Shown: positions 55,636 through 64,000, numbered from the stretch's first letter. The stretch: 64,000 nt of DNA from Sphingobacteriales bacterium (GCA_018262795.1 JADFDM010000003.1:1-64000), one strand, 5' to 3'. A program made the numbers and translations. The notes: generated by a model from the sequence alone, not told the origin.

Positions 55636-57453
55636 ATGAACTGGAACCGAACAATTTTCATTTTACTGTGGCTGCCTTTAGCCGGCATGGCGCAAGATCA
55701 AAATGTATTCTACAACAGAGGGCAAGACGTATATGTGCAAGAAAAAGGCTTGATTGAAGTACAGGGCGGTTTGATTAATGATACGCAGAACGGAAGCGGC
55801 AGCATTCAAAACGATGGCACTATTGAGCTGACCGGTGATTTTGAAAACAAAAGAGGCGCAGAATTTAAGGTGTACGATAATGCCGGTTCGAAAGAACGGG
55901 TATTGAAGTTTATAGGCAATGGGACGCAAGCCATTAAAGGAGAAATGTCCACTCCCGGCCATTCAAGTTTTTATAATTTGGTAGTAGATAAGGCCAGCGC
56001 TTCCGATACCGTAGAGATGCAAACCCCCGTAGTGGTAGAAGGCTCTTTAGTTTTTGGTTCCGCTAACATTACTTCTACGTATAACCCCAGCGATTTTTAT
56101 ACCAACAACAACCATAAAGGACTTTTCAAAACCTTTGACCATTCGAGCAATGAGTTTCTATTAGATATTCAGAACGGCAACCCTGATGCTATTTCGGGGT
56201 ACCCCGTGCTCGAAATTGATGGAGCGCCTGCTACCGGTTTTATTCTAACAAAAGGAACCAGAGCCAGTGAAGATGGAGGGGTGGAACGAAAAATTTCCTC
56301 CGCTACCAGCTACTTGTTTCCGATTGGCACCGAAGCAAAAGGCTTTAATGGTGTGCGGTTAAATTTTACCGAAATACCGGGCGGTGGAAGTGTGAAAGCA
56401 AAGTTTTGCGATGGCTCCTCTAACCCGATGGGTTTTGTGGGGCAGTTATCTTCTTTCTGTTCGGGCTGCGATGCCAACAACCCCCCCGACAATGGCGGCT
56501 ATAACCACTACTTCGACTCGAACCCTTGTAATGACGGAACTCCGCAGTGGGTCATATTCGACCACTCGGCTCAGAACCACGGCTACTGGAGTTTTGCTTC
56601 TACCAATACCGGTTACCATTACGATATGGAAGTGTTTCCCAATTCCTTTCCCGATGATGTGAATAATCGCAACAGTTCTTGGAGAGTGATTAAACACGAA
56701 GCTGATTATGGAGCCGACCCTTCACTCGCTTCAGTGGATTGGACTCCGGAGATTGAATCACTGGTGTCTGACATCAGTGACCTCACCACCTTTACCCGCA
56801 ACATGGGTTGCTATTCGGGAGATGGGGTGCCGGGAGGTTCTTACACCGATTTCTCTCACTTTACTATGGGCATGGCTCGTTCGGGAAGTGCCCTGCCGGT
56901 AAAATTGCTTTTTGTAAAAGCGGACCCTATGGGCAAGCATCGCATCCGCGTATCGTGGGCTACCTCGCTCGAAATAAATAATTCGGGCTTTGAAGTGCAC
57001 CGAAGCACGGATGGTGTCAACTTTAGCAAGGTAGGCTGGGTGGACGGCCACGATAATTCTACTGTGACACAAACCTACAGCTTTGAAGACCGCGTGCTGG
57101 ACGACAACCAAATTTACTATTACAAGCTAAAGCAGATTGATAACGATCAGCAGTTTGAATATTCCTACGTGGTGCAGGCAAAACTGGCCGGAGGGGAATC
57201 TGTCTTTAACCTGTATCCAAACCCTACCACCAGCAATGTTTTTATAGATGTGAAAAATCCTGCGGGTGAAATCACCGTAAGAATGTATGATTTGAAAGGA
57301 GCAATGGTGTATGAGAACTACTTTCCGGTAGAGCAAGAGGGCACTACGCAAACGGTGGCAGTCAAAGCTTCTTCGGTGTTGCCTTCGGGCACATATTTGC
57401 TCACGGCTACTTCTAACGGAGCCAATTTCAGCAGCAAAGTAGTACTGCAATAA
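55636..57453 (+). CDS. Secreted protein of unknown function with T9SS sorting domain
   Basis: The 605-residue product has a signal peptide (MNWNRTIFILLWLPLAGMAQ), a beta-rich N-terminal region (repeated GLIEVQGGLINDT and GTIELTGDF patterns, a style found in beta-helix proteins), a cysteine-containing middle (CSGCDANN) and a fibronectin-like module (VSWATSLEINNSGFEVHRST, near residue 440) common before T9SS tails. It ends with a type A tail (FNLYPNPTTS, ending KVVLQ). No catalytic motif was found; a surface or matrix role is likely. Confidence 0.85.
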   Translation: MNWNRTIFILLWLPLAGMAQDQNVFYNRGQDVYVQEKGLIEVQGGLINDTQNGSGSIQNDGTIELTGDFENKRGAEFKVYDNAGSKERVLKFIGNGTQAIKGEMSTPGHSSFYNLVVDKASASDTVEMQTPVVVEGSLVFGSANITSTYNPSDFYTNNNHKGLFKTFDHSSNEFLLDIQNGNPDAISGYPVLEIDGAPATGFILTKGTRASEDGGVERKISSATSYLFPIGTEAKGFNGVRLNFTEIPGGGSVKAKFCDGSSNPMGFVGQLSSFCSGCDANNPPDNGGYNHYFDSNPCNDGTPQWVIFDHSAQNHGYWSFASTNTGYHYDMEVFPNSFPDDVNNRNSSWRVIKHEADYGADPSLASVDWTPEIESLVSDISDLTTFTRNMGCYSGDGVPGGSYTDFSHFTMGMARSGSALPVKLLFVKADPMGKHRIRVSWATSLEINNSGFEVHRSTDGVNFSKVGWVDGHDNSTVTQTYSFEDRVLDDNQIYYYKLKQIDNDQQFEYSYVVQAKLAGGESVFNLYPNPTTSNVFIDVKNPAGEITVRMYDLKGAMVYENYFPVEQEGTTQTVAVKASSVLPSGTYLLTATSNGANFSSKVVLQ

Positions 57454-57575
57454 GGATGTTAACTTTTAAGTGTGCACAGGAGGCTATCATGAAAACCACA
57501 TCCCGGTATCTTTGAGAATTAGTAAACCATTAAAATCAACCAAACAATATCCATAACCCCCGAAAAACAAAGCAA

Positions 57576-58409
57576 ATGAAAAGAGCAAGTTTGTATTTAT
57601 GTCTGCTGTTTTTGGCAGCACAATCCTTTGGCCAAGATGCAGGCCAACCACACGGTAAAGTGACGAAAGGTGCGCCTCAGAAAGGGGCACAGGCCACCGA
57701 CCCTAAAGAGAAAGAAGCGCTAAAAGAAATAGCTGCGGCTATGGTGAAAGTAGAAGGCGGAACGTTTACGATGGGCTGCACTAATCCGCAGGATTCAGAC
57801 TGTGTGTATTGGGAAAAGCCACGGCATACCGTAAAGGTGAATAGCTTTTACATCAGCAAATTTCCGGTCACCCAAAAGCAATGGAAAGCCATCATGGGCA
57901 GCGTGCAAACCAATGAGGATTGCGCACAATGCCCCGTGGTGTATGTCACTTGGTTCGATGCGCAGGTGTTCATCAACAAACTGAATCAATACACCGATAA
58001 AAATTATCGCCTACCCACAGAAGCCGAGTGGGAATATGCCGCCAAAGGCGGTAATAAGAGCCATGGCTATAAATATGCCGGCAGTAACAATGCGATGGAA
58101 GTGGCTTGGTACGATACACTTATCTCTCACAAACTACATCCGGTGGGAATGAAAAAACCAAACGAACTCGGTTTATATGATATGAGCGGAGATGTATGGC
58201 AATGGTGTAGTGATTGGTTCAGTGAAAAATATTATAGCGAGGGGCCTTCCGATAATCCTAAAGGACCGGCTACCGGCAACGGTGATCGTTCACTTCGCGG
58301 AGGCTCTTGGTGGGGGCCTATGACAGACTGCCGCGTAGCCAACCGCGACAAATACCCGCCCGATTCAAAAGATGATGATGTAGGCTTTCGTTTAGCGATG
58401 GAAGAATAG
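57576..58409 (+). CDS. Formylglycine-generating-enzyme (SUMF1) family protein, secreted
   Basis: This 277-residue protein has a signal peptide (to SFGQ), a Lys-rich linker, and an FGE-sulfatase domain: VEGGTFTMGC, FYISKFPVTQKQW, RLPTEAEWEYAAKGG, GLYDMSGDVWQWCSDW, SLRGGSWW and a final GFRLAME. Classical FGE oxidises a sulfatase cysteine; most secreted bacterial members do not, and serve as lectin-like or structural modules. The cysteine pair needed for FGE copper chemistry is not clearly kept, so enzymatic activity is doubtful. A terminator follows. Confidence 0.88.
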   Translation: MKRASLYLCLLFLAAQSFGQDAGQPHGKVTKGAPQKGAQATDPKEKEALKEIAAAMVKVEGGTFTMGCTNPQDSDCVYWEKPRHTVKVNSFYISKFPVTQKQWKAIMGSVQTNEDCAQCPVVYVTWFDAQVFINKLNQYTDKNYRLPTEAEWEYAAKGGNKSHGYKYAGSNNAMEVAWYDTLISHKLHPVGMKKPNELGLYDMSGDVWQWCSDWFSEKYYSEGPSDNPKGPATGNGDRSLRGGSWWGPMTDCRVANRDKYPPDSKDDDVGFRLAMEE

Positions 58410-58433
58410 CCGCATAGGCTGCATAATGATACA

Positions 58434-58476
58434 GTAAAACAGGGCTCAAGCAATACGAACCCTGTTTTACTTTTTA
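58434..58476. terminator. Rho-independent terminator after the FGE-like gene
   Basis: GTAAAACAGGG (58434-58444) pairs with CCCTGTTTTAC (58460-58470), a perfect 11-bp stem with 15-nt loop, followed by TTTTTA. Confidence 0.8.
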
Positions 58477-58555
58477 TACCGCATCAGCCATTACCGACCT
58501 CGCACCCAAAGAAGTTTAAACCGTCTTTAAAACGCCACACAGTAAAACCCTTTTT

Positions 58556-58563
58556 TAGCTTTG
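58556..58563 (+). promoter_or_regulatory. -7 box TAGCTTTG of the asparaginase-like gene
   Basis: A perfect TAnnTTTG, 16 bases before the ATG at 58580. Its last bases overlap the inverted repeat at 58562-58580. Confidence 0.55.
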
Positions 58564-58580
58564 TTGTCATTTTGACAACA
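58562..58580. promoter_or_regulatory. Operator-like perfect inverted repeat TGTTGTC-N5-GACAACA
   Basis: A perfect 7-bp dyad with 5-nt spacer overlaps the end of the -7 box and the A of the start codon. It could be a repressor site or an mRNA hairpin. Confidence 0.5.
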
Positions 58581-59071
58581 TGGCAATAAAAATATTAGTT
58601 ACGGGCGGCACCTTCGATAAGGAATACGATGAAATAAATGGTCGTCTTTATTTTAAAGACACTCATCTCCCCGAACTCTTAAAGTTGGGCAAATGCAATT
58701 TGGATATTCGCGTGCGCACAGTGATGATGATTGATAGTTTGGAAATAACAGAGGCAGATCGCGAATTGATACTGGCGCATTGCCGCCAGTGTGAGGAAAA
58801 GAAAATATTGATTACCCACGGCACCGATACAATGGAGGTGACTGCGAAAATGCTGGGGATGGCCGGGTTGGATAAAACCATTGTGCTCACCGGGGCTATG
58901 ATTCCTTATAAGTTCGGCAGCTCTGATGGCTTTTTTAATCTGGGCAGTGCGCTCGCCTTTGTGCAATCCTTGCCGCAGGGAGTATATGTGGCCATGAACG
59001 GTCGCTCCTTTAATTGGAACAATGTGCGCAAAAACAAATCATCGGGATTTTTTGAGGAGTTAAGCGTTTGA
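58580..59071 (+). CDS. Single-domain L-asparaginase-like protein
   Basis: At 163 residues this is only the N-terminal catalytic domain of the type I/II asparaginase family (usually about 330 residues). The essential threonines are kept: VTGGTFDKE (Thr11) and ITHGTDTME (Thr82-Asp83), plus the lysine region TGAMIPYKFGSSDG. Stand-alone domains of this size occur in several bacteria and could work as oligomers, but activity is unproven. It has its own promoter with a striking palindrome at the start codon. No metabolic partner lies nearby. Confidence 0.85.
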   Translation: MAIKILVTGGTFDKEYDEINGRLYFKDTHLPELLKLGKCNLDIRVRTVMMIDSLEITEADRELILAHCRQCEEKKILITHGTDTMEVTAKMLGMAGLDKTIVLTGAMIPYKFGSSDGFFNLGSALAFVQSLPQGVYVAMNGRSFNWNNVRKNKSSGFFEELSV

Positions 59072-59144
59072 AAAAGAAAAACATTTAGCAAAGATTCAGC
59101 GATTCCAAACTTTCTTATATTCGTCAGTCTAAAAAAATAATACT

Positions 59145-59561
59145 ATGAAAAAGATTTTCCCTTTCATGCTTACACTGCTCCTGGCTTTTGGGTGTAATAA
59201 GGAAAAAATCTATCAGCAAAACCTAAACGGAGAGTGGTCGGTTTACAAGTATCTGCTGAATAATGTAGATCGCTCTGATCTATTTCAAACCACGTATCCC
59301 GGATATAAAATCTCGTTTACGGATAACGGAGCATTTACCGAAACATATGTAGCTAATGATACCGTTCAAAATACCGGCACTTATTCTTTTAAAGATAACG
59401 ATGAAAAGATAGTGCTGACCTACACCGGATACGAAATGGTGGATACTGTTTTGGTGCCGCATACCGTTACCCGCGAATACACCATTTTCAATCTTACTAA
59501 AGACCACGTGCAATTGCGCACCGATTCATCGCAGTTGTATATGGAAAAGAAAATGGAATAA
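59145..59561 (+). CDS. Lipocalin-like lipoprotein, first of a pair
   Basis: This 138-residue protein has a lipoprotein signal (MKKIFPFMLTLLLAFGC, Cys17) followed by NGEWSVYKYLLN, the opening of lipocalin-like small beta-barrels found in Bacteroidota, then a beta-rich body ending QLYMEKKME. A TATATTCG box lies about 30 bases before the ATG. It is followed 25 bases later by a diverged relative. Probable location is the inner leaflet of the outer membrane; ligand unknown. Confidence 0.78.
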   Translation: MKKIFPFMLTLLLAFGCNKEKIYQQNLNGEWSVYKYLLNNVDRSDLFQTTYPGYKISFTDNGAFTETYVANDTVQNTGTYSFKDNDEKIVLTYTGYEMVDTVLVPHTVTREYTIFNLTKDHVQLRTDSSQLYMEKKME

Positions 59562-59586
59562 TTTTCAAACCCTAAACCCATTCATA

Positions 59587-60072
59587 GTGAAAAAGATTCT
59601 TCTTGCAGTTGTAGCCTTAACTTTGGTACTCGGTGCTTGTAACAAAAAAGCATTTCTGAAAAAATTAACCGGTACCTGGAAGCTGAACACCTATTTGTTT
59701 GACGGGCTGGACAGAACCGTGTACTTCGATACTACCTTTCGGGAATATGCCTTGGACTTGAACGATAACAACCAATACGCGATCACTTATAAAACGTATG
59801 CCTTCGCACCCGACTCTGTGATTTTATCCGATACGCTCGGTTATGACTCTGTGAATATGGCCTACATCGTTTCGATGGATACATTTCGGTATGTGGATAC
59901 CACCGTTACGCCATTTCTCGAAACCGGTGTATGGGATTTGCTGAACAGCGATGAAGACCTGCAATTGCGCAATGACAGTTCGAATGCTGTTGCCATCTAT
60001 CGAATACTCAACTTAGATAAAAGCAACTTAAAGCTCAAGAAAGGAAACGATGAACTTTATTTGAAGAAATAA
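59587..60072 (+). CDS. Lipocalin-like lipoprotein, second of a pair
   Basis: This 161-residue protein starts at GTG 59587 (MKKILLAVVALTLVLGAC, Cys18), the only start that includes the full lipoprotein signal. TGTWKLNTYLFDGLDRT matches the opening of the upstream paralogue, and both end with a short L-Y-x-K strand (DELYLKK here). The two probably arose by tandem duplication and share a transcript closed by the terminator at 60087. Function unknown. Confidence 0.78.
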   Translation: MKKILLAVVALTLVLGACNKKAFLKKLTGTWKLNTYLFDGLDRTVYFDTTFREYALDLNDNNQYAITYKTYAFAPDSVILSDTLGYDSVNMAYIVSMDTFRYVDTTVTPFLETGVWDLLNSDEDLQLRNDSSNAVAIYRILNLDKSNLKLKKGNDELYLKK

Positions 60073-60086
60073 TACACTGAACTGAG

Positions 60087-60112
60087 AAAGGCCGCAGCGA
60101 GCGGCCTTTTTT
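60087..60112 (+). terminator. Rho-independent terminator after the lipoprotein pair
   Basis: AAAGGCCGC (60087-60095) and GCGGCCTTT pair around an AGCGA loop, followed by T. Confidence 0.9.
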
Positions 60113-60529
60113 ATTACAATTTAAAGCCCGTTACCCACGGCAGAACCACCGTAATAAACGCTACTGTTTCTAATTTGGAGATAGGCTATGTTTTGATAAT
60201 AACTCGTGCAGCCTATAAATCTAAAAACCCACCCTATCAGGGGGAGAACAGGTAGCAAAAAGAACTGGATGCACGTTTATAAAAGGTCGTATGCCCGATG
60301 GCAGCGGCTGGATGGTGAAGAGAATGAATTGATGTGAGAAGTAGCAAATGAGGAATGTAGGAGAAGTCTTGGTTCTTGTGTTTTGGCTCTCCGCATCAGC
60401 CACTTTACCCTTAGGAAATAGCCCAGCTCTTCCATATCCAATTAACCAATAACGAGTACACGATTAACTATTCCCCCATTCACCAATACCGATTTACAAT
60501 ACCGAAGCCGGGAATCGCACATCGCTATT
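60113..60529. other. Gene-free 417-bp gap
   Basis: No credible frame; the minus-strand frame at 60221-60403 lacks protein-like composition. The phrase near 60438-60480 resembles 38758-38800 loosely. No other structure was seen. Confidence 0.5.
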
Positions 60530-61603
60530 CTATTTCGCCTTTCGCTGTTGAATATATTTTAGCCAACGGGGAAGTATAATTATACCCAGTCCGAGATAAA
60601 TGTAGTAGGAGTAAAGCCGCCAAATGGTGGTGACCGCAGCCGATAGCCCTGTGGGAATAAACTCACAGTTCATGCTCATAAACACTACTTCGGCCAGACC
60701 GCTGGCTCCAGGGGTAGAGGGGATCACTAAAAATATCCAGGCCACAAACTGCCGGGCATAAATCTCTATCACATTTAGTGGATGATTGGCAAAGCCGTAG
60801 AACAGCGCATTGGGCAAGGCAAAGCGCGCCATCCAGTTTACAAAAGTAGCCCCCGTCATAGCTCCCCAAAACCGTCCCCCCATACTCTTAAATTCATTTG
60901 AAGCCAATTCAATATCATTGCCGTACTGCACTAACCAATCAGCCGCAAATTTCAGGTAACTCCTTCTCGACAGAAAATGAAAGAAGCGCTTGGTGGTGTG
61001 TGGAAGTATAAATAAAGCCGTGCCAAGTAGCGCTACCAAAGCGATGTAGATCAAATACCCAACCCAAACTTTTGAGCCAAATTGCCGCACTTCTTGTAAG
61101 ATAGGATGACCGACCAAGTCGGGGCAATCTGCCGACACATTAAACATCTGATGACCGAGAAATAAATACAGCCCCCCGAACACGACTACAAAAGCGAGGC
61201 TATCCAAAAAAGTATTCATGAGCACAATGGCCGTGCTTCGTCCGTAGGTAATGCCTTCCTGCGCCAATAAAAAAAGAGCAAAGGCAATGCCGCCCACCGC
61301 TCCGGGGCTGATGGCAGAACCAAACTCCCAAAGTATAATAATGACAAAGGCCGATTTCCAGCCAATGCTGCTGCCGGTACTCAATCGTATTTTATAGATA
61401 AAAGCGAAATCGCGCAGCACTACAAAAAATACTCCGGCTAAAAGTCCGGTCAGTAAGCGGTAAGAGAAATGGATAGAGGAGAGAGAGGAAGGATGAAAGG
61501 TAGAGATGAATAGATAAGTAGATACAGCTACCCCCAGCAGCAAAGGCACGATGATTTTCCAGCGCTGAAGGGTGGGCGCTTTTCCACTTGGGGAATTACT
61601 CAT
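60530..61603 (-). CDS. Flippase-like membrane protein (LPG synthase transmembrane / UPF0104 family)
   Basis: The 357-residue membrane protein has about eight hydrophobic segments and the family features of the lysylphosphatidylglycerol synthase transmembrane region: an SPGAVGGIAFALFLL segment near residue 98 and FLVIPSTPGASGLAE near 297. Such proteins are thought to move lipids across the inner membrane; the substrate here is unknown. TATCTTTA lies four bases before the ATG. Downstream of scpA on the same strand. Confidence 0.85.
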   Translation of the reverse strand: MSNSPSGKAPTLQRWKIIVPLLLGVAVSTYLFISTFHPSSLSSIHFSYRLLTGLLAGVFFVVLRDFAFIYKIRLSTGSSIGWKSAFVIIILWEFGSAISPGAVGGIAFALFLLAQEGITYGRSTAIVLMNTFLDSLAFVVVFGGLYLFLGHQMFNVSADCPDLVGHPILQEVRQFGSKVWVGYLIYIALVALLGTALFILPHTTKRFFHFLSRRSYLKFAADWLVQYGNDIELASNEFKSMGGRFWGAMTGATFVNWMARFALPNALFYGFANHPLNVIEIYARQFVAWIFLVIPSTPGASGLAEVVFMSMNCEFIPTGLSAAVTTIWRLYSYYIYLGLGIIILPRWLKYIQQRKAK

Positions 61604-61607
61604 TGGG

Positions 61608-61615
61608 TAAAGATA
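61608..61615 (-). promoter_or_regulatory. Near-consensus -7 box TATCTTTA, four bases before ATG 61603
   Basis: On the minus strand the box (one mismatch) is followed by CCCA and ATG, N4 spacing again. Confidence 0.3.
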
Positions 61616-61624
61616 GGAGGAAGA

Positions 61625-62410
61625 TTAGTTCTCCTGCCCTACCAGCACTATCGGATGTTCTGTATCGGGCTGCACTTTGGCAATCCAGAAATTGTTGTAT
61701 CCCTCACCAACGGTGATGGTCATTTTTTGTTCCTGAATCAGTTCGAGGATAGAAAGGAAAACGAAAATGGCATGTAAGCGGTTTTCAACGCCAACAAAGG
61801 CCTCGCTGAAAGAGGCGCGCGCTACAGACTTCAGTTTTTCGAGCAGCAACATTTTTTCTCCGCTGATGGTGTAAGGCGGAGTTTCTACCGTGTGCACCAC
61901 CTTGTTCTTTTCGCGCTCTAATCGGTCGAGCACATTCTGAAATGCTTTGAGCAGGCGGAACATCGTGAGGTTCTGCATCTCAAACTCGGTTTCAAACAGG
62001 GCTGCAATTTCGCGGTTCTCGCTCAACACATTTCCGCGCTTGGCAATACTTTGTCGCTCTTCTTCCATCAGCCGCATCGCCTCGTTGGCCTCTTTAAATT
62101 TCTTGTATTCCATCAGGCGGCTCACCAACTCGTCACGCGGGTCTATTTCCTGACCGGTTTCGGGATTGATGTCTCTGCGGGGCAGCAACATTTTCGACTT
62201 GATGCGCATGAGGGTGGCAGCCACCAAAATAAACTCGCTGGCCACCTCAATGTTCAGCGATTCCATGCTCTGTATGTAGGTCAGAAAGTTGTTGGCAATT
62301 TTTGAAATCGGTATATCGTAAATATCCAACTCATCTCTTTCAATAAAAAAGAGCAGAAGGTCAAATGGCCCCTCAAACTGGGGTAGTCTTATTTCGTAAG
62401 TGTCCTGCAT
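61625..62410 (-). CDS. scpA: Segregation and condensation protein A
   Basis: The 261-residue kleisin subunit of the SMC-ScpAB complex, which shapes and separates the chromosome. The N-terminal family pattern is clear: FEGPFDLLLFFIERDELDIYDI, then SEFILVAATLMRIKSKMLLPR, with a C-terminal winged helix (residues of about 190-245). The partner scpB and smc are not in this window. The -7 box at 62422-62429 lies 12 bases before the ATG. It is separated from recQ by about 40 bases. Confidence 0.95.
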   Translation of the reverse strand: MQDTYEIRLPQFEGPFDLLLFFIERDELDIYDIPISKIANNFLTYIQSMESLNIEVASEFILVAATLMRIKSKMLLPRRDINPETGQEIDPRDELVSRLMEYKKFKEANEAMRLMEEERQSIAKRGNVLSENREIAALFETEFEMQNLTMFRLLKAFQNVLDRLEREKNKVVHTVETPPYTISGEKMLLLEKLKSVARASFSEAFVGVENRLHAIFVFLSILELIQEQKMTITVGEGYNNFWIAKVQPDTEHPIVLVGQEN

Positions 62411-62421
62411 AATAGGGAGCG

Positions 62422-62429
62422 CAAAAATA
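62422..62429 (-). promoter_or_regulatory. -7 box TATTTTTG of scpA
   Basis: Perfect TAnnTTTG on the minus strand, about 12 bases before the scpA ATG. Confidence 0.5.
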
Positions 62430-62451
62430 AAATTCTTTTGAGTGGAAAGGC

Positions 62452-64000
62452 TTAGTTGGCCATGTCGCTCATAAATTTTATCCGCATTAAGCGGAGGTCA
62501 TCAATATCTATGTCATCGCCTTTGAACTCCTCATAGGCCGCATCTATAGAGTCGGAATTGCTACTGCGAAAGTAATCGTAGATATAGCCCTGTAGTTCTT
62601 CATCAATAACTTCATCCAGATAGTAATCAATGTTCACTTTGGTTCCCGAATTCACAATAGACTCTAGTTCGTCAATCAACTGACTGCGCTTCATGCCCAT
62701 GGTGCTGGCTATTTCATCTACCGGAATCCGCTTATCAATGGCTACAATGATTTTGATTTTATCCGTCCCTTTGTTGGCAACACTCTTCACCTTAAAATCA
62801 GAAGGGCGGTCAATCTCATTTTCGTCCACATATTTTTTAATCAATTCGATAAAGGGCTTTCCGTAGCGCTCGGCTTTTCCCTTGCTCACCCCGTTTATTT
62901 CGGTCAGTTCAAATAGAGTGATCGGATACTTTGCGGCCATCTCTTCGAGCGAGAACTCCTGAAAAATAACATAAGGCGGCAGTCCGTGCTGCTTTCCGGT
63001 TTTTACCTGAAGGTCTTTCAACATTTTATACATATCGGGATCCAGCACAGCTTTTGCCCCTCCGGTTTCGACCACCATATCGCCTCCCTCATCTTCAAAG
63101 TTGTGGTTCACGGCCACTTTCACGGCAAAGGGTTTCTTGAGATAGCTTTTCCCAGTAGCGGTCAATTTCAACACCCCATATTGTTCAATGTCCTTGCTGA
63201 TAAGCCCCAACATCATAGCATTGCGAATAGCGGAATTCCAGTAATGCTCATCCTGCCCGCTACCTTTGCCAAACAGCTCGTGCTTGTCGTATTTAAAGTC
63301 GGTGAGTTCTTTGTTTTTCTTCCCCATCAGAAACTTAACCGTGTAGGGTAAGTCGTGATTTTCTTTCATGGCTTTAATGGCCTGTATGGCTAATTTGGTA
63401 TCGGCCATCACATCTATCTTCTCTTTCGGATTTTTGCAGTTGTCGCACATGCAATTGCAATCCTTGGCATCAAACTCCTCTCCAAAATAGTGTAGAAGGA
63501 ATTTCCTGCGACATTCAGCCGACTCGATGTAAGCCACGGTTTCGTTTATCAACTGAATGTTTCGCTCGCGCTCTGCCACCGACTTATCGCGAAGTAGTTT
63601 TTCCAACTTTGAAATGTCTTTATAAGAGAAGTACACCACACATTCCCCCTCCATGCCATCGCGACCACTACGACCGGTTTCCTGGTAATAGTTTTCCAAT
63701 GACTTGGGAATGTCGAAATGTATCACAAAGCGAATATCCGGCTTATCAATCCCCATTCCGAAGGCGATGGTGGCTACAATCACATCCATTTCTTCCATCA
63801 AAAAAGCATCCTGAGTTTGAGTTCTCAGTTTCCCGTCTAAGCCGGCATGGTAAGCCGCAGCCTTAATACCGTTTGCCCGCAATACTTCCGACAAATCATC
63901 GGCTGTTTTGCGGTTAATCACATACACAATTCCGCTTTTGCCGTGATGGTGCTTAATAAACTGCACCATGTTTTTGATAGCTAATTGCGGAGTTTTCTTG
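62452..64000 (-). CDS. recQ: ATP-dependent DNA helicase RecQ, C-terminal part (start beyond window)
   Basis: The frame is open to the window edge, so about the first 40 percent (including Walker A) is missing. The visible part has helicase motifs V and VI (VATIAFGMGIDKPDIRF, QETGRSGRDG), the RecQ zinc cluster (CRRKFLLHYFGEE...CNCMCDNC), a winged-helix RQC domain, an HRDC domain (GLPPYVIFQEFSLEEMA) and a helix-turn-helix-like tail. RecQ unwinds forked and recombination DNA. Its stop lies 41 bases before the scpA start on the same strand. Internal ATG 63969 is not the start. Confidence 0.93.
   Translation of the reverse strand, partial: KKTPQLAIKNMVQFIKHHHGKSGIVYVINRKTADDLSEVLRANGIKAAAYHAGLDGKLRTQTQDAFLMEEMDVIVATIAFGMGIDKPDIRFVIHFDIPKSLENYYQETGRSGRDGMEGECVVYFSYKDISKLEKLLRDKSVAERERNIQLINETVAYIESAECRRKFLLHYFGEEFDAKDCNCMCDNCKNPKEKIDVMADTKLAIQAIKAMKENHDLPYTVKFLMGKKNKELTDFKYDKHELFGKGSGQDEHYWNSAIRNAMMLGLISKDIEQYGVLKLTATGKSYLKKPFAVKVAVNHNFEDEGGDMVVETGGAKAVLDPDMYKMLKDLQVKTGKQHGLPPYVIFQEFSLEEMAAKYPITLFELTEINGVSKGKAERYGKPFIELIKKYVDENEIDRPSDFKVKSVANKGTDKIKIIVAIDKRIPVDEIASTMGMKRSQLIDELESIVNSGTKVNIDYYLDEVIDEELQGYIYDYFRSSNSDSIDAAYEEFKGDDIDIDDLRLMRIKFMSDMAN

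Noticed and set aside
38758-60480. Shared phrase in gaps 38758-38800 and 60438-60480
   Set aside because: Similarity is loose, AT-rich and without structure; not enough to call a repeat family.
1-64000. tRNA, rRNA or riboswitch genes
   Set aside because: Looking for T-loop patterns, CCA-adjacent arms and common riboswitch cores by eye gave nothing convincing; a covariance search could still find some.
1-64000. A T9SS machinery locus or known defence system
   Set aside because: Only T9SS cargo is present; no por/gld/spr machinery, and no restriction, CBASS, retron or similar cluster was recognised.

Overview
The window looks like chromosomal DNA of a free-living Bacteroidota, probably in or near the Chitinophagales or Flavobacteriia; the exact family cannot be read from it. 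The signs are repeated type IX secretion (T9SS) C-terminal sorting domains (a YPNP motif and a short beta-rich tail), a gliding-motility type (CHU_C) C-terminus, SprB-like repeats, TAnnTTTG -7 promoter boxes, and no convincing Shine-Dalgarno sequences. No T9SS machinery genes are present, only cargo.

Layout. 1-18.5 kb is mainly a surface and secretion island on the + strand: a giant beta-helix protein broken by one in-frame TAA (229-7032), a double-thioredoxin protein, a small membrane protein, citrate synthase (gltA), two collagen-like proteins (the first with an S74 self-cleaving chaperone domain), a 42-bp repeat array with covarying palindromes, and a 1688-residue CHU_C adhesin. A 59-nt inverted repeat (5-63 and 18516-18574) brackets the island. 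18.7-27.2 kb holds a metallo-beta-lactamase-fold hydrolase, a TolB-propeller/barrel outer-membrane protein, lptB, a GH3-family enzyme, a polyprenyl diphosphate synthase and an alpha/beta hydrolase. 27.2-27.6 kb contains a frameshifted HicB-like antitoxin joined to a short palindromic element.

27.8-46.2 kb is mostly housekeeping: mutL, two rhomboid proteases, an EEP-family nuclease/phosphatase, cysS, an M28 glutaminyl-cyclase-like lipoprotein, a tightly overlapping GNAT / sodium symporter / amino-acid racemase operon, uvrA followed by a candidate small RNA, a PI-PLC-like lipoprotein, a conserved protein of unknown role and a GlcD-type FAD oxidase. 46.2-58.4 kb returns to envelope and secreted proteins: an outer-membrane barrel, an M43 metalloprotease with nine SprB-like repeats, an RCC1-repeat protein inside a repeat-rich segment with a broken REP-associated tyrosine transposase (RAYT), a PfkB kinase, another T9SS cargo protein and an FGE/SUMF1-like protein. 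58.5-64 kb has a single-domain asparaginase behind an operator-like palindrome, two related lipoproteins, a flippase-like membrane protein, scpA and the C-terminal part of recQ running off the end.

The most unusual signals are regulatory and mobile. Several genes begin exactly four bases after a -7 box, implying leaderless mRNAs. The 42-bp repeats show a compensatory base-pair change. The RCC1 gene and RAYT lie between 61-nt direct repeats with REP palindromes. Two frameshifts at homopolymer runs hit only selfish-type genes. No clearly new multi-gene defence or biosynthetic system was found.
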